A stretch of DNA of 54,459 bases from Paracoccaceae bacterium (lineage in GTDB: Bacteria > Pseudomonadota > Alphaproteobacteria > Rhodobacterales > Rhodobacteraceae), in contig JAFGTV010000061.1 of NCBI GenBank assembly GCA_016938875.1, positions 1 through 54,459 of the forward strand. The letters are read 5' to 3'. Every line of letters begins with the position of its first letter. Positions within the stretch are counted from its first letter, which is position 1. Below are positions 18,521 through 26,581 of the stretch, in pieces. The translations under genes and the position numbers were made by a program. The notes beneath the pieces are model-generated. The model saw nothing but the letters and a program-made list of their open reading frames with translations, was not told where the DNA came from and searched no databases.

Positions 18521-18752
18521 GGAACTCTCCGCGGCTGATGTTCGGTATATGTCGAAACGTCGGAAGCGGCCGCCTCATAGGCGGGCCAGCACCGAATGCG
18601 CCGCGCCGAAAAAACGCCAGGGCAGGCGCGCGCGGTCGTCCATGTCGAAGATGCGTTTCATGTCCGCCCAGATACTCCCTGCTGCGGCACCGATCAAGGG
18701 CGCGCTTGTCCGCCCGCGCAAAGCCATGCAAAGCTGCGCGAAAGGAGTGCGG

Positions 18753-20081
18753 ATGGATACCGACACGATCCCGATCCTCGAACAGCTGATCGCGCTGGCC
18801 GACCAGGCCCGCAGCTTTGGCGACAGCCTGACCCATCCGGGCTGGCGACTGTATCAGATCGGCATCGTGCTGGGGCTGCTGGCGCTGGCGCAGGTCGTCG
18901 CCTGGACCCTGCATGAGCGGCTGCGCGACTGGCTGCGGGACCGCACGGGCTGGCCCAAGGGGCGGTTGCGCGCCGGGCTGGTCTTGTTGAAACGACTGCG
19001 GCTGATCGCCTTTATCGCGCTGGCCTGGACCCTGGTCTGGGTCATGCGAGAGATAACCTGGCCCTCGCGCAGCTATCTGATCGCCCTGGCGGCGACGCTG
19101 GCCACGGCCTGGCTGTTGGTGGGGCTGGCCGCGCGGCTGGTGCACAACCCGTTTCTCAGACGCATGGTCACCTGGGGGCTGTGGATCTATGTCACGCTCT
19201 ACTACCTGGGGATAACCGCCGAGGCTGCCGGTTTCCTGGATGGCATCGCCATGCAGTTCGGCGAATTTCACCTGTCGCTGCTGACCCTGATCAAGGCGGC
19301 GGTGGTGACCGGGGCGCTGTTCACCGGGGCGCGGCTGATCGCCCAGACCTCTGCCGCGCAGATCCGCACGAACGAGGACATATCGCCCTCGATGCGGGTG
19401 TTGATCGTCAAGGTCTTGCAGGTCGCACTGTATGGAACGGCGCTTTTCGCCGGGCTAAAGGCGGTGGGGTTCGACCTGACCGGGCTGGCGGTGCTGTCGG
19501 GCGCGATCGGCGTCGGCCTTGGGTTCGGGCTGCAAAAGGTGGTCTCGAACCTGGTCTCGGGCGTCATCATCCTGCTGGACAAGTCGATCAAGCCGGGCGA
19601 CGTGATTTCCCTTGGCGATACGTTCGGATGGATCAACGCGCTGGGCGCGCGCTATGTCTCGGTCGTCACCCGCGACGGCAAGGAATACCTGATCCCGAAC
19701 GAGGATCTGATCACCAGCCAGGTGGTCAACTGGTCCCATTCCAATGAATTCGTCCGGCTGGACCTGTTCTTTGGCACCTCGTATGGCGACGACCCGCACC
19801 AGGTGCGCAAGATCGCGGTGGCCGCCGCCAACGGCGTGGCGCGCGTGCTCTCCTCGCGTCCGCCGGTCTGCCATATCGTCGGCTTCGGCGACAGCTCGGT
19901 CGACTACATCCTGCGATTCTGGATCACCGACCCGACCGAGGGGCTGACCAATGTGCGCGGCGCGGTCTACCTGGCGCTGTGGGACGCGTTCCGGGAAAAC
20001 GGTATCTCGATCCCCTTCCCCCAGCGCGAGATCAAGCTGTTGCAAGGCAGCCAGGTGCGCACCACGGACCTGGCGGACTAG
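18753..20081 (+). CDS. MscS family mechanosensitive ion channel
   Basis: This 442-residue channel releases solutes on osmotic downshift. About five helices precede the conserved pore region, where TM3 is rich in Gly/Ala (LSGAIGVGLGFGLQKVVSN), followed by LDKSIKPGDVI and the beta domain (YVSVVTRDGKEYLIPNEDLI). It ends with the usual alpha/beta C-terminal domain. It is longer than MscS (about 286 residues) because of extra N-terminal helices. AAGGAG 6 bases before ATG 18753 fixes the start; upstream in-frame residues are not protein-like. Confidence 0.92.
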   Translation: MDTDTIPILEQLIALADQARSFGDSLTHPGWRLYQIGIVLGLLALAQVVAWTLHERLRDWLRDRTGWPKGRLRAGLVLLKRLRLIAFIALAWTLVWVMREITWPSRSYLIALAATLATAWLLVGLAARLVHNPFLRRMVTWGLWIYVTLYYLGITAEAAGFLDGIAMQFGEFHLSLLTLIKAAVVTGALFTGARLIAQTSAAQIRTNEDISPSMRVLIVKVLQVALYGTALFAGLKAVGFDLTGLAVLSGAIGVGLGFGLQKVVSNLVSGVIILLDKSIKPGDVISLGDTFGWINALGARYVSVVTRDGKEYLIPNEDLITSQVVNWSHSNEFVRLDLFFGTSYGDDPHQVRKIAVAAANGVARVLSSRPPVCHIVGFGDSSVDYILRFWITDPTEGLTNVRGAVYLALWDAFRENGISIPFPQREIKLLQGSQVRTTDLAD

Positions 20082-20140
20082 TCTTGCAGCACGCCCCGGC
20101 GACCCCCACCTTTGGGGTATCTTGTCGAAAGGCCACGCAG

Positions 20141-20719
20141 ATGCGTCCCGTCCCGCTTCTCTTTGCCGTTGTCCTGGCCGCGCTGCCCGCCAGCGCCGAA
20201 ACCTATCGCGGCTATGACCAGGCCCCCTATACCGTCACCCGCCAGACCGGCGCCGTCGAGTTGCGCCAATACGCGCCCCGCACCGTGGCCGAGGTCATCG
20301 TCAGGGGCAGCCGCACCGCCGCGGTTCAGCGCGGGTTCAGCGAACTGGCGAGCTATATCTTTGGCAAGAACGCCACCAAGGAGAAAATCGCCATGACCGT
20401 CCCGGTGGGCCAGCGCGAAACACCGCGCGGCTGGATCATCCGCTTTACCATGCCCCCCGGCACCACCGCCGCCAGCCTGCCCCGGCCCGAAAATTCCGCC
20501 ATCGTGGTCAAACGCCTGCCCGCCGAACGCCTGCTGGTGATCCGCTTTGACGGTCGCGCCACCCAGGCCCGGCTGGACGAGATGGACGCGGCCCTGCGCG
20601 CCCAGGCAGACCGCCAGGGGATCACGCTGACCGGGGCGCCGCAGCTGATGTTTTACGACGATCCCTTCACCATGCCGTGGAACCGGCGCAACGAGATTGC
20701 CTATAGCGTGGCCCCTTGA
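20141..20719 (+). CDS. SOUL family heme-binding protein, exported
   Basis: This 192-residue protein has a signal peptide (MRPVPLLFAVVLAALPASAET) and the SOUL/HBP fold. YTVTRQTGAVELRQYAPRTVAEV, YIFGKNATKEKIAMTVPVGQ, RFTMPPG and the end FYDDPFTMPWNRRNEIA are hallmarks. Bacterial members are thought to bind or scavenge heme in the periplasm, but their role is poorly defined. CGAAAGG lies about 10 bases upstream of ATG 20141. It follows the MscS gene by 59 bases. Confidence 0.88.
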   Translation: MRPVPLLFAVVLAALPASAETYRGYDQAPYTVTRQTGAVELRQYAPRTVAEVIVRGSRTAAVQRGFSELASYIFGKNATKEKIAMTVPVGQRETPRGWIIRFTMPPGTTAASLPRPENSAIVVKRLPAERLLVIRFDGRATQARLDEMDAALRAQADRQGITLTGAPQLMFYDDPFTMPWNRRNEIAYSVAP

Positions 20720-20741
20720 CGCCGCGCCGCCCGTCGCTGCA

Positions 20742-20769
20742 TTGAGATTTCACCGCCCCGATGTTACAT
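20742..20769 (+). promoter_or_regulatory. Candidate sigma-70-type promoter for the rsfS operon
   Basis: TTGAGA (20742-20747) and TTACAT (20764-20769) are separated by 16 bases and match the -35 and -10 consensus at five and four positions. They lie about 50 bases before the AGGAGG at 20812 and are AT-rich relative to the flanks. Identification is by eye only. Confidence 0.45.
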
Positions 20770-20820
20770 TGAAGACAAGCCCAGCGCCGGGGCCCAGGCG
20801 GCGCGCATCCTAGGAGGACG

Positions 20821-20880
20821 ATGTCCTGTCTCACCACGCAGAGGCGGCCCATGACGGGGCCGCACCGACCGCAGCCATGA
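20821..20880 (+). CDS. Possible 19-residue leader ORF coupled to rsfS
   Basis: ATG 20821 follows AGGAGG (20812-20817) and opens a 19-codon frame. It ends at TGA 20878-20880, overlapping the ATG of rsfS (20877) in an ATGA. The strongest ribosome-binding site in this area thus points at this frame and not at rsfS. The 3-base spacing to ATG is short. The same AGGAGG is 8 bases from CTG 20826, which is in the rsfS frame, so a CTG-initiated longer RsfS is the competing explanation. Confidence 0.3.
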   Translation: MSCLTTQRRPMTGPHRPQP

Positions 20881-21242
20881 CCGGGCTTCCGATGGCACTG
20901 TCCAGCGAAGAGTTGCTGGAGTATATCCTGACATCGCTCAACGACGACAAGGCCGAGGACGTGATCGCCATCGACCTGCGCGGGCGTTCCAGCATGGCCG
21001 ATTACATGGTGATCTGCTCGGGCCGCTCGACCCGCCAGGTCTCGGCGATCTCGGAAAAGCTCAAGGATCGGCTGAAAGACGATCTCGGTCGCGCGGCCAA
21101 GCTTGAGGGCAAGGGCCAAGGCGACTGGGTGCTGGTCGATGTGGGCGACGTGATCGTGCATGTCTTCCGCCCCGAGGTGCGCGAGTTCTACCAGCTCGAA
21201 AAGATGTGGCTGCCCGCGGGCGCGGCGACCGCCCAGACCTGA
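20877..21242 (+). CDS. rsfS: Ribosome silencing factor RsfS
   Basis: RsfS (DUF143) binds ribosomal protein uL14 and blocks subunit joining in slow growth. KAEDVIAIDLRGRSSMADYMVICSGRS (start of the domain), GDWVLVDVGDVIVHVF and REFYQLEKMW are the family core. From ATG 20877 the protein has 121 residues; ATG 20892 is a shorter option and CTG 20826 a longer one. No good Shine-Dalgarno precedes ATG 20877, which overlaps the stop of a 19-codon leader frame. rlmH starts on the base after its stop. Confidence 0.92.
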   Translation: MTGLPMALSSEELLEYILTSLNDDKAEDVIAIDLRGRSSMADYMVICSGRSTRQVSAISEKLKDRLKDDLGRAAKLEGKGQGDWVLVDVGDVIVHVFRPEVREFYQLEKMWLPAGAATAQT

Positions 21243-21713
21243 ATGCGGCTGCATATCTGCGCGGTCGGCCGGTTGCGCGCCGGCCCCGAACAGGCCCTGA
21301 TCCAGGACTATACCACCCGTTTCGACCGCACCGGCCGGGCGCTGGCCCTGGGGCCGCTGTCGCTGATCGAGGTCGAGGACCGCAAGGGCGGCGGCAAGGC
21401 CGCCGAGGCCCGGCTGTTGGAACGGGCCCTGCCCGCAGGGGCACTGGTCTGCGCGCTGGACGAACGCGGCAAAACGCTCAGCTCGCCGGATTTTGCGGCC
21501 ATGCTGGCGCGCTGGCGCGATGCGGGGCGCAGCGATGCGGCCTTTGTCATCGGCGGGGCGGACGGGCTGGACCCCACGCTCAGGGATCGGGCCGATGCCA
21601 CGCTGTCATTCGGCAAGATGGTCTGGCCGCACATGCTGGTGCGCGTAATGCTCAGCGAACAGCTCTACCGCGCGGCCTCGATCCTGGCGGGTGGCCCGTA
21701 TCACCGCGCCTGA
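21243..21713 (+). CDS. rlmH: 23S rRNA (pseudouridine1915-N3)-methyltransferase
   Basis: RlmH is a 156-residue SPOUT-fold enzyme that methylates pseudouridine 1915 in helix 69 of 23S rRNA, using S-adenosylmethionine. The knotted cofactor site FVIGGADGLDP and the end MVWPHMLVRVMLSEQLYRA with the terminal YHRA tail are diagnostic. It directly abuts rsfS (TGA then ATG), a common pairing of ribosome-maturation genes. Confidence 0.96.
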   Translation: MRLHICAVGRLRAGPEQALIQDYTTRFDRTGRALALGPLSLIEVEDRKGGGKAAEARLLERALPAGALVCALDERGKTLSSPDFAAMLARWRDAGRSDAAFVIGGADGLDPTLRDRADATLSFGKMVWPHMLVRVMLSEQLYRAASILAGGPYHRA

Positions 21714-21741
21714 TCGTCCCCTTGGTCCAAACACCCAAACC

Positions 21742-21761
21742 CGCGCCCCGCACCGGGCGCG
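21742..21761 (+). terminator. GC hairpin between rlmH and gpmI
   Basis: CGCGCCC (21742-21748) pairs with GGGCGCG (21755-21761) over a 6-base loop. No T-tract follows, so termination would be partial or Rho-assisted. It sits in the 147-base gap before gpmI. Confidence 0.3.
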
Positions 21762-21860
21762 CCTGAATCGGCCTGGCCCGCGGGACCGCACCCCGGTTGG
21801 CCGTGGTTGTCCTCGCGCCCGCACAGGCCTAAAACGGACGCAATCGTGAAAGGGCCTTTG

Positions 21861-23381
21861 ATGACCACACCCAAACCCGTTGTCCTTTGCATCCTCGACG
21901 GCTGGGGCATCGGCCCCACGCCCGAGGGTAACGCGCCAGTCCTGGCAGATACGCCGAATTTCGACCGGCTGATGGCAACCTGCCCGAATGCACGGCTGAC
22001 GACCCACGGCCCCGATGTTGGCCTGCCCAAGGGGCAGATGGGTAATTCCGAGGTCGGGCACACCAATATCGGCGCAGGCCGCGTGGTGGCGATGGACCTG
22101 GGCCAGATCGACCTGGCGATCGAGGATGGCAGCTTTTTCAAGAATCCAGCCCTGCTCGACTTCATCGCGCGGCTTCAGGCCAGCGGTGGAACGGCGCATC
22201 TGATGGGGCTGGTCTCGGATGGTGGGGTGCATGGGCTGACCACGCACATGCTGGCCGCCGCGGGGGCGATCACCCGGGCCGGGGTGCCGGTGGCGATCCA
22301 CGCCATTACCGATGGCCGCGACGTGCCGCCGAAATCCGCCGATGGCTATATCGCGGCACTTCAGGCCGACCTGCCCGAGGGCGCCCATATCGCCAGCGTG
22401 ATCGGGCGCTATTACGCGATGGACCGCGACAACCGCTGGGCGCGGGTGCAACTGGCCTATCACGCCATGGCCAATGGCCTGGGCGAAGAGGCCGACACCG
22501 CGACCCAGGCCGTTGCCGATGCCTATGCGCGCGGCGAAACCGACGAGTTCATCGAACCCACGGCGATCGCCGATGCGCCGGGGATGCGCGACGGGGACGG
22601 GCTGTTCTGCCTCAACTTTCGCTCGGACCGGGCGCGCGAGATCCTGCGCGCCTTTGCCCAGCCCGATTTCGACGATTTCGAGACCGGCAAGCGCCCACAG
22701 CTGGCCGCAATCCTGGGGATGGTCGAATATTCCGACGCCCATAACCAGTGGATGACCACGGTCTTTCCCAAGCGCAACATCGTCAACACCCTGGGGGCCT
22801 GGGTGGCCAAGCACGGGCTGCACCAGTTTCGCCTGGCCGAGACCGAGAAATACCCCCATGTCACCTTCTTTCTGAACGGCGGCAAGGAAGAGCCCGAGGT
22901 CGGCGAGGATCGGTTCATGCCGCCCTCGCCCAAGGTGGCCACCTATGACCTGCAACCCGAGATGAGCGCGCCCCAGGTCGCCGAGAAACTGGTCTGGGCG
23001 ATCGGTCAGGGATACGACCTGATCGTGGTGAACTTCGCCAATCCCGACATGGTCGGCCATACCGGCGTGATCCCCGCCGCGATCAAGGCCTGCGAGGCGG
23101 TGGATACCGCCCTGGGTCAGGCGCTGGCCGCGCTGGAGCAGGCCGGCGGGGCGATGATCGTCACCGCCGATCACGGCAATTGCGAAACCATGATCGACCC
23201 GGTGACCGGCGGGCCGCACACCGCGCATACCCTGAACCCGGTCCCGGTGATCCTGGTCGGCGGGCCGGCGGGGGCGCGGCTGCATGACGGGCGGCTGTCG
23301 GACCTGGCGCCGACGCTGCTGGCGCTGATGAACCTGCCCCAGCCGCCCGAGATGACCGGCCACAGCCTGATCGACGGATGA
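21861..23381 (+). CDS. gpmI: 2,3-bisphosphoglycerate-independent phosphoglycerate mutase
   Basis: This 506-residue Mn2+-dependent enzyme interconverts 3- and 2-phosphoglycerate in glycolysis and gluconeogenesis. VLCILDGWGIG holds the first metal Asp, and MGNSEVGHTNIGAGR holds the phosphorylated Ser. ITDGRDVPPKSADGY, FRSDRAREI, NFANPDMVGHTG and VTADHGNCE complete the phosphatase-domain metal site. ATG 21861 matches the family start; an upstream in-frame ATG at 21807 adds unlike residues. Its ATGA end overlaps the EnvC-like gene. Confidence 0.97.
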   Translation: MTTPKPVVLCILDGWGIGPTPEGNAPVLADTPNFDRLMATCPNARLTTHGPDVGLPKGQMGNSEVGHTNIGAGRVVAMDLGQIDLAIEDGSFFKNPALLDFIARLQASGGTAHLMGLVSDGGVHGLTTHMLAAAGAITRAGVPVAIHAITDGRDVPPKSADGYIAALQADLPEGAHIASVIGRYYAMDRDNRWARVQLAYHAMANGLGEEADTATQAVADAYARGETDEFIEPTAIADAPGMRDGDGLFCLNFRSDRAREILRAFAQPDFDDFETGKRPQLAAILGMVEYSDAHNQWMTTVFPKRNIVNTLGAWVAKHGLHQFRLAETEKYPHVTFFLNGGKEEPEVGEDRFMPPSPKVATYDLQPEMSAPQVAEKLVWAIGQGYDLIVVNFANPDMVGHTGVIPAAIKACEAVDTALGQALAALEQAGGAMIVTADHGNCETMIDPVTGGPHTAHTLNPVPVILVGGPAGARLHDGRLSDLAPTLLALMNLPQPPEMTGHSLIDG

Positions 23382-24550
23382 GGCGGGCACGCGGCCCCCT
23401 TCTGGCGCTGATGCTGGCGGGGCTGGCCCTGCCCGCGCCCGGCCAGACGAACGTGGCCCCGACCGATCAGGCCCAGGCCGACCCCGCCACAACCGCCCGC
23501 GCCGCGGCCGAGGCGTTGCGCGCCGCCGGGCTGACCCTGCAAGAGGCAAAGCGCGCCAGCGACCGCGTGGCCGCGATGACCGAAACCATCCGCGCCTACG
23601 AAGACGGGCTGGCCGCCCTGCGCGAGGGGCTGCGCCGGGTCACGATCCGCGAACAGGCCATCGCGATGGACCTGGATGCCCGCCGCGAAGAACTGTCGCG
23701 CCTGCTGGGGGTTTTGCTGGGCATGCAGCGCACACCCGAGGCGTTGCTGCTGCTGCACCCGTCGGGGCCGGTGGGCACCGCACGCGCGGGCATGTTGTTG
23801 GGCGAGATCACCCCCGCCCTGCAAGCCCGCGCCGAGGCCCTGCGCACCCAACTGGAAGAGGTCGCCCTGATGCGTGCCTTGCAACAATCGGCCGCCGATT
23901 CCCTGGCCGAGGGTCTGACCGGCGTGCAGCGCGCGCGCACCCAGCTGTCGCAGGCCATGTCCGAACGGCGCGACCTGCCGCGCCGCTTCGCGTCTGATCC
24001 CGACCGGCTGCGCGAGTTGCTGCAAAGCAGTGACACGCTGGATGGGTTTGCCGGGGCGCTGCTGGGTGTCGATGGCACCGCCCCCCCGTCCAGCACGCCG
24101 CCCGACTTTGCCGCCCGGATGGGTCAACTGCCCCTGCCGGTCGAGGCGACCGTGCTGCGCGGCTATGATCAGCCCGACGCCGCGGGTATCCGCCGCCCCG
24201 GCCTGGTCCTGGCCACGCGCCCGCTGGCGCTGGTCACAACGCCGGTTCCGGCCACGATCCGGTATCGCGGCCCGCTGCTGGACTACGGAAATGTGATGAT
24301 CCTGGAACCCGCCGAAGGCTATCTTCTGGTGCTGGCGGGTCTGTCGCAGGTTTATGGTGACGAAGGAGAGGTTCTGCCCGCCGGCAGCCCGATAGGGTTG
24401 ATGGGTGGGGCGGACCCAAAAACAAGTGCGTTTGCGGACGCTGCGTCAGAAGGCAGTGGCGCAGCCCGGTCGGAAACGCTTTATATGGAACTCAGACAGG
24501 GCGGCAGCCCAGTGGACCCGGCCCCGTGGTTCGCGAGAGACAAGGATTGA
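23378..24550 (+). CDS. EnvC-like murein hydrolase activator with degenerate LytM domain
   Basis: This 390-residue periplasmic protein has a signal peptide (MRRARGPLLALMLAGLALPAPG), a long Ala/Arg/Glu-rich coiled coil to about residue 230, and a C-terminal M23/LytM-like domain (YGNVMILEPAEGYLLVLAG, then ETLYMELRQGGSPVDPAPWF). The zinc-binding His residues of active M23 enzymes are absent, which fits EnvC-type proteins that activate amidases at the division septum and do not cut peptidoglycan themselves. It overlaps gpmI by 4 bases and precedes ctpA, a neighbourhood common in alphaproteobacteria. Confidence 0.85.
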   Translation: MRRARGPLLALMLAGLALPAPGQTNVAPTDQAQADPATTARAAAEALRAAGLTLQEAKRASDRVAAMTETIRAYEDGLAALREGLRRVTIREQAIAMDLDARREELSRLLGVLLGMQRTPEALLLLHPSGPVGTARAGMLLGEITPALQARAEALRTQLEEVALMRALQQSAADSLAEGLTGVQRARTQLSQAMSERRDLPRRFASDPDRLRELLQSSDTLDGFAGALLGVDGTAPPSSTPPDFAARMGQLPLPVEATVLRGYDQPDAAGIRRPGLVLATRPLALVTTPVPATIRYRGPLLDYGNVMILEPAEGYLLVLAGLSQVYGDEGEVLPAGSPIGLMGGADPKTSAFADAASEGSGAARSETLYMELRQGGSPVDPAPWFARDKD

Positions 24551-24557
24551 GGACGCC

Positions 24558-25901
24558 ATGAAGAGATTTGCGATGGCCGCGCTTGGCGGCACCATTGCCG
24601 GGACGATCCTGGCCACCCAGGTGGCAGGCCCCCTGCTTGCGCAGGAAACGAACCGCAAAAGCTCTGTCTATGAGCAGTTGGACCTTTTCGGTGACGTGTT
24701 CGAGCGGATCCGTGCGCAATATGTCGAAGAGGTGGACGAGCGTGACCTGATCGAGGCCGCGATCAACGGCATGCTGACCTCGCTGGACCCGCATTCCAGC
24801 TATTTGCCGCCCAAGGATTTCGACAACATGCAGGTGCAGACCCGCGGCGAGTTCGGGGGCCTCGGCATCGAGGTCACCCAGGAAGAGGGCTTCGTCAAGG
24901 TTGTCTCGCCGATCGACGGCACCCCCGCCGACGAGGCCGGGATCGAGGCGGGCGATTTCATCACCCATGTAGACGGCGAAAGCGTGCTGGGCCTGACGCT
25001 GGATCAGGCGGTGGAACTGATGCGCGGCCCGGTGGGCAGCGAAATCGTCATCACCGTGGTGCGCGAAGGGGCCGACGAGCCCTTTGACGTGACCATCATC
25101 CGCGACACGATCAAACTGACCGCGGTGCGTTCGCGCATCGAGGGGGACACCGTGGTGCTGCGGGTGACGACCTTTAACGACCAGACCTATGTCAACCTCG
25201 AGGCCGAGTGGGAAAAGTCGGTCGAGGAACTGGGCGGCATCGAGAACGTCAACGGCGTGGTGCTGGATCTGCGCAACAACCCCGGCGGTCTGTTGCCCCA
25301 GGCGATCAAGGTCTCGGATGCGTTTCTGGATGCCGGCGAGATCGTCTCGACCCGTGGCCGCGATCCCCAGGACAGCGACCGCTATAACGCCACCCCCGGC
25401 GATCTGACGGGGGGCGAACCGATGGTGGTGCTGATCAACAACGGCTCTGCCTCGGCCTCTGAAATCGTCGCGGGTGCGCTCAAGGATCACCGCCGTGCGA
25501 TCGTCGTGGGCACCCGCAGCTTTGGCAAAGGTTCGGTTCAGACCGTCATGCCGCTCAAGGGCGACGGGGCGATGCGGCTGACCACGGCGCGCTATTACAC
25601 GCCGTCGGGCCGTTCGATCCAGGCACTGGGCGTGTCCCCCGACATCGTGGTGGCCCAGCCGCCGCGCAACCCTGCCGCAAATGCCGAGGACGAGACCGGG
25701 ACCACGGCGCGCCGTACCCGGTCAGAGGCGGATCTGCGCGGTGCGCTGATCAATGACAGCATGACCGAGGACGAGCGCAAGCAAGCCGAGGAAGAGCTGA
25801 AAAAGGCCGAGGATGCCGCCAAGCTGCGCGAAGAGGATTATCAGCTGGCCTATGCCATCGACATCCTCAAGGGCTTCTCCGCGCTCGAAACCGAGAACTG
25901 A
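24558..25901 (+). CDS. ctpA: Carboxy-terminal processing protease, S41 family
   Basis: This 447-residue periplasmic serine protease has a signal peptide (KRFAMAALGGTIAGTILATQ), a PDZ domain at about 90-175 (GLGIEVTQEEGFVKVVSPIDG) and the S41 core. The catalytic Ser is in NGSASASEIVAGAL and the Lys dyad partner in RSFGKGSVQ. A charged Glu/Lys-rich tail follows. Homologues cut peptidoglycan hydrolases and their regulators, so placement after an EnvC-like activator suggests a joint cell-wall role. GAGGA before ATG 24558 fixes the start, 7 bases after the upstream stop. Confidence 0.95.
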   Translation: MKRFAMAALGGTIAGTILATQVAGPLLAQETNRKSSVYEQLDLFGDVFERIRAQYVEEVDERDLIEAAINGMLTSLDPHSSYLPPKDFDNMQVQTRGEFGGLGIEVTQEEGFVKVVSPIDGTPADEAGIEAGDFITHVDGESVLGLTLDQAVELMRGPVGSEIVITVVREGADEPFDVTIIRDTIKLTAVRSRIEGDTVVLRVTTFNDQTYVNLEAEWEKSVEELGGIENVNGVVLDLRNNPGGLLPQAIKVSDAFLDAGEIVSTRGRDPQDSDRYNATPGDLTGGEPMVVLINNGSASASEIVAGALKDHRRAIVVGTRSFGKGSVQTVMPLKGDGAMRLTTARYYTPSGRSIQALGVSPDIVVAQPPRNPAANAEDETGTTARRTRSEADLRGALINDSMTEDERKQAEEELKKAEDAAKLREEDYQLAYAIDILKGFSALETEN

Positions 25902-25904
25902 TCC

Positions 25905-25940
25905 AGGAGGGGCCGGCGCCCGCCGCCGGCCCGCACGCCC
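25905..25940 (+). promoter_or_regulatory. Hairpin inserted between Shine-Dalgarno and start codon of rppH
   Basis: AGGAGG at 25905-25910 is 30 bases from the rppH ATG, too far for normal initiation. Between them GGGCCGGC (25910-25917) pairs with GCCGGCCC (25925-25932) over a 7-base loop. If this 7-8 bp GC stem forms, only 8-9 bases remain between the Shine-Dalgarno and ATG. No other in-frame start exists after the ctpA stop, and the ATG gives the family's normal N-terminus. The mechanism is inferred from geometry and resembles the known case of phage T4 gene 38. Confidence 0.5.
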
Positions 25941-26426
25941 ATGACCCCTGACGAAATCGAACAACTGCCCTATCGCCCCTGTGTGGGCGTGATGCTGATG
26001 AATGGCGCGGGCCACGTCTTTGTCGGCCAACGCATCGACACCGAGATCGCCGCCTGGCAAATGCCCCAGGGCGGTATCGAGCCCGGCGAAGAACCCCAGG
26101 CCGCCGCCCTGCGCGAGCTGTGGGAAGAAACCGGCATCCCCGCCGACCTGGTCGAGGTCGTGGGCCGCACCGGCGACTGGATCAATTACGATCTGCCGCA
26201 CGAACTGGTGCCCAAGATCTGGAAGGGGCGCTATCGCGGGCAAAAGCAGCTTTGGTTCCTGATGCGGTTTCTGGGGACCGACGCGCAGATCGACATCGCC
26301 ACCGATCATCCCGAGTTTTCGGAATGGGCCTGGCTGGCGCCCGATCACCTGGTCCAAAGCATCGTTCCGTTCAAGCGCGAGGTCTATGCCCAGGTCGTCG
26401 AAAGCTTTGCCGACCACTTGGGCTGA
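25941..26426 (+). CDS. rppH: RNA pyrophosphohydrolase, Nudix family
   Basis: RppH removes pyrophosphate from 5'-triphosphorylated mRNA, triggering decay. The 161-residue protein begins [19 protein letters not shown], typical of the family, and carries a full Nudix box at about 44-66 (GGIEPGEE ... RELWEETGI). It follows ctpA by 39 bases on the same strand. The spacer holds an unusual Shine-Dalgarno/hairpin arrangement (25905-25940). Confidence 0.95.
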   Translation: MTPDEIEQLPYRPCVGVMLMNGAGHVFVGQRIDTEIAAWQMPQGGIEPGEEPQAAALRELWEETGIPADLVEVVGRTGDWINYDLPHELVPKIWKGRYRGQKQLWFLMRFLGTDAQIDIATDHPEFSEWAWLAPDHLVQSIVPFKREVYAQVVESFADHLG

Positions 26427-26521
26427 CCCGCCCGGCGCACCGCCCCTGCCGCAGGCCGCGAATCGGCCATCGCACGCGTCCGCATCAATGGACGGTCCCT
26501 GCAAGATGCAGCTTAACAAAA

Positions 26522-26536
26522 GAACAAAAGGTGAAT
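26522..26536 (+). promoter_or_regulatory. LexA-box-like site upstream of dnaE2
   Basis: GAAC-AAAAGGT-GAAT matches the alphaproteobacterial LexA consensus GAAC-N7-GAAC with one mismatch in the last base. It ends 16 bases before the dnaE2 start codon, where a repressor would block transcription or early elongation. DnaE2 genes are well-known SOS genes in this class. Confidence 0.6.
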
Positions 26537-26539
26537 ATC

Positions 26540-26581
26540 ATGCCGAGTCACCATGTTCGCAGAATTATCCGCCACCTCTAA
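26540..26581 (+). CDS. Possible 13-residue upstream ORF overlapping the dnaE2 start
   Basis: ATG 26540 has AAAAGG 6 bases upstream (26526-26531), while the dnaE2 ATG at 26553 has no ribosome-binding site of its own. The 13-codon frame runs through the dnaE2 start in another register and stops at 26579-26581. Translating it could hold down, or re-initiate into, the mutagenic polymerase. There is no homology evidence, so it may be chance. Confidence 0.25.
   Translation: MPSHHVRRIIRHL

Noticed and set aside
18575-18766. 63-codon minus-strand frame in the leuC/mscS divergent gap, considered as a leu leader peptide
   Set aside because: It has no run of Leu codons, no attenuator-like hairpins follow, and no ribosome-binding site was found for the plausible internal ATG.
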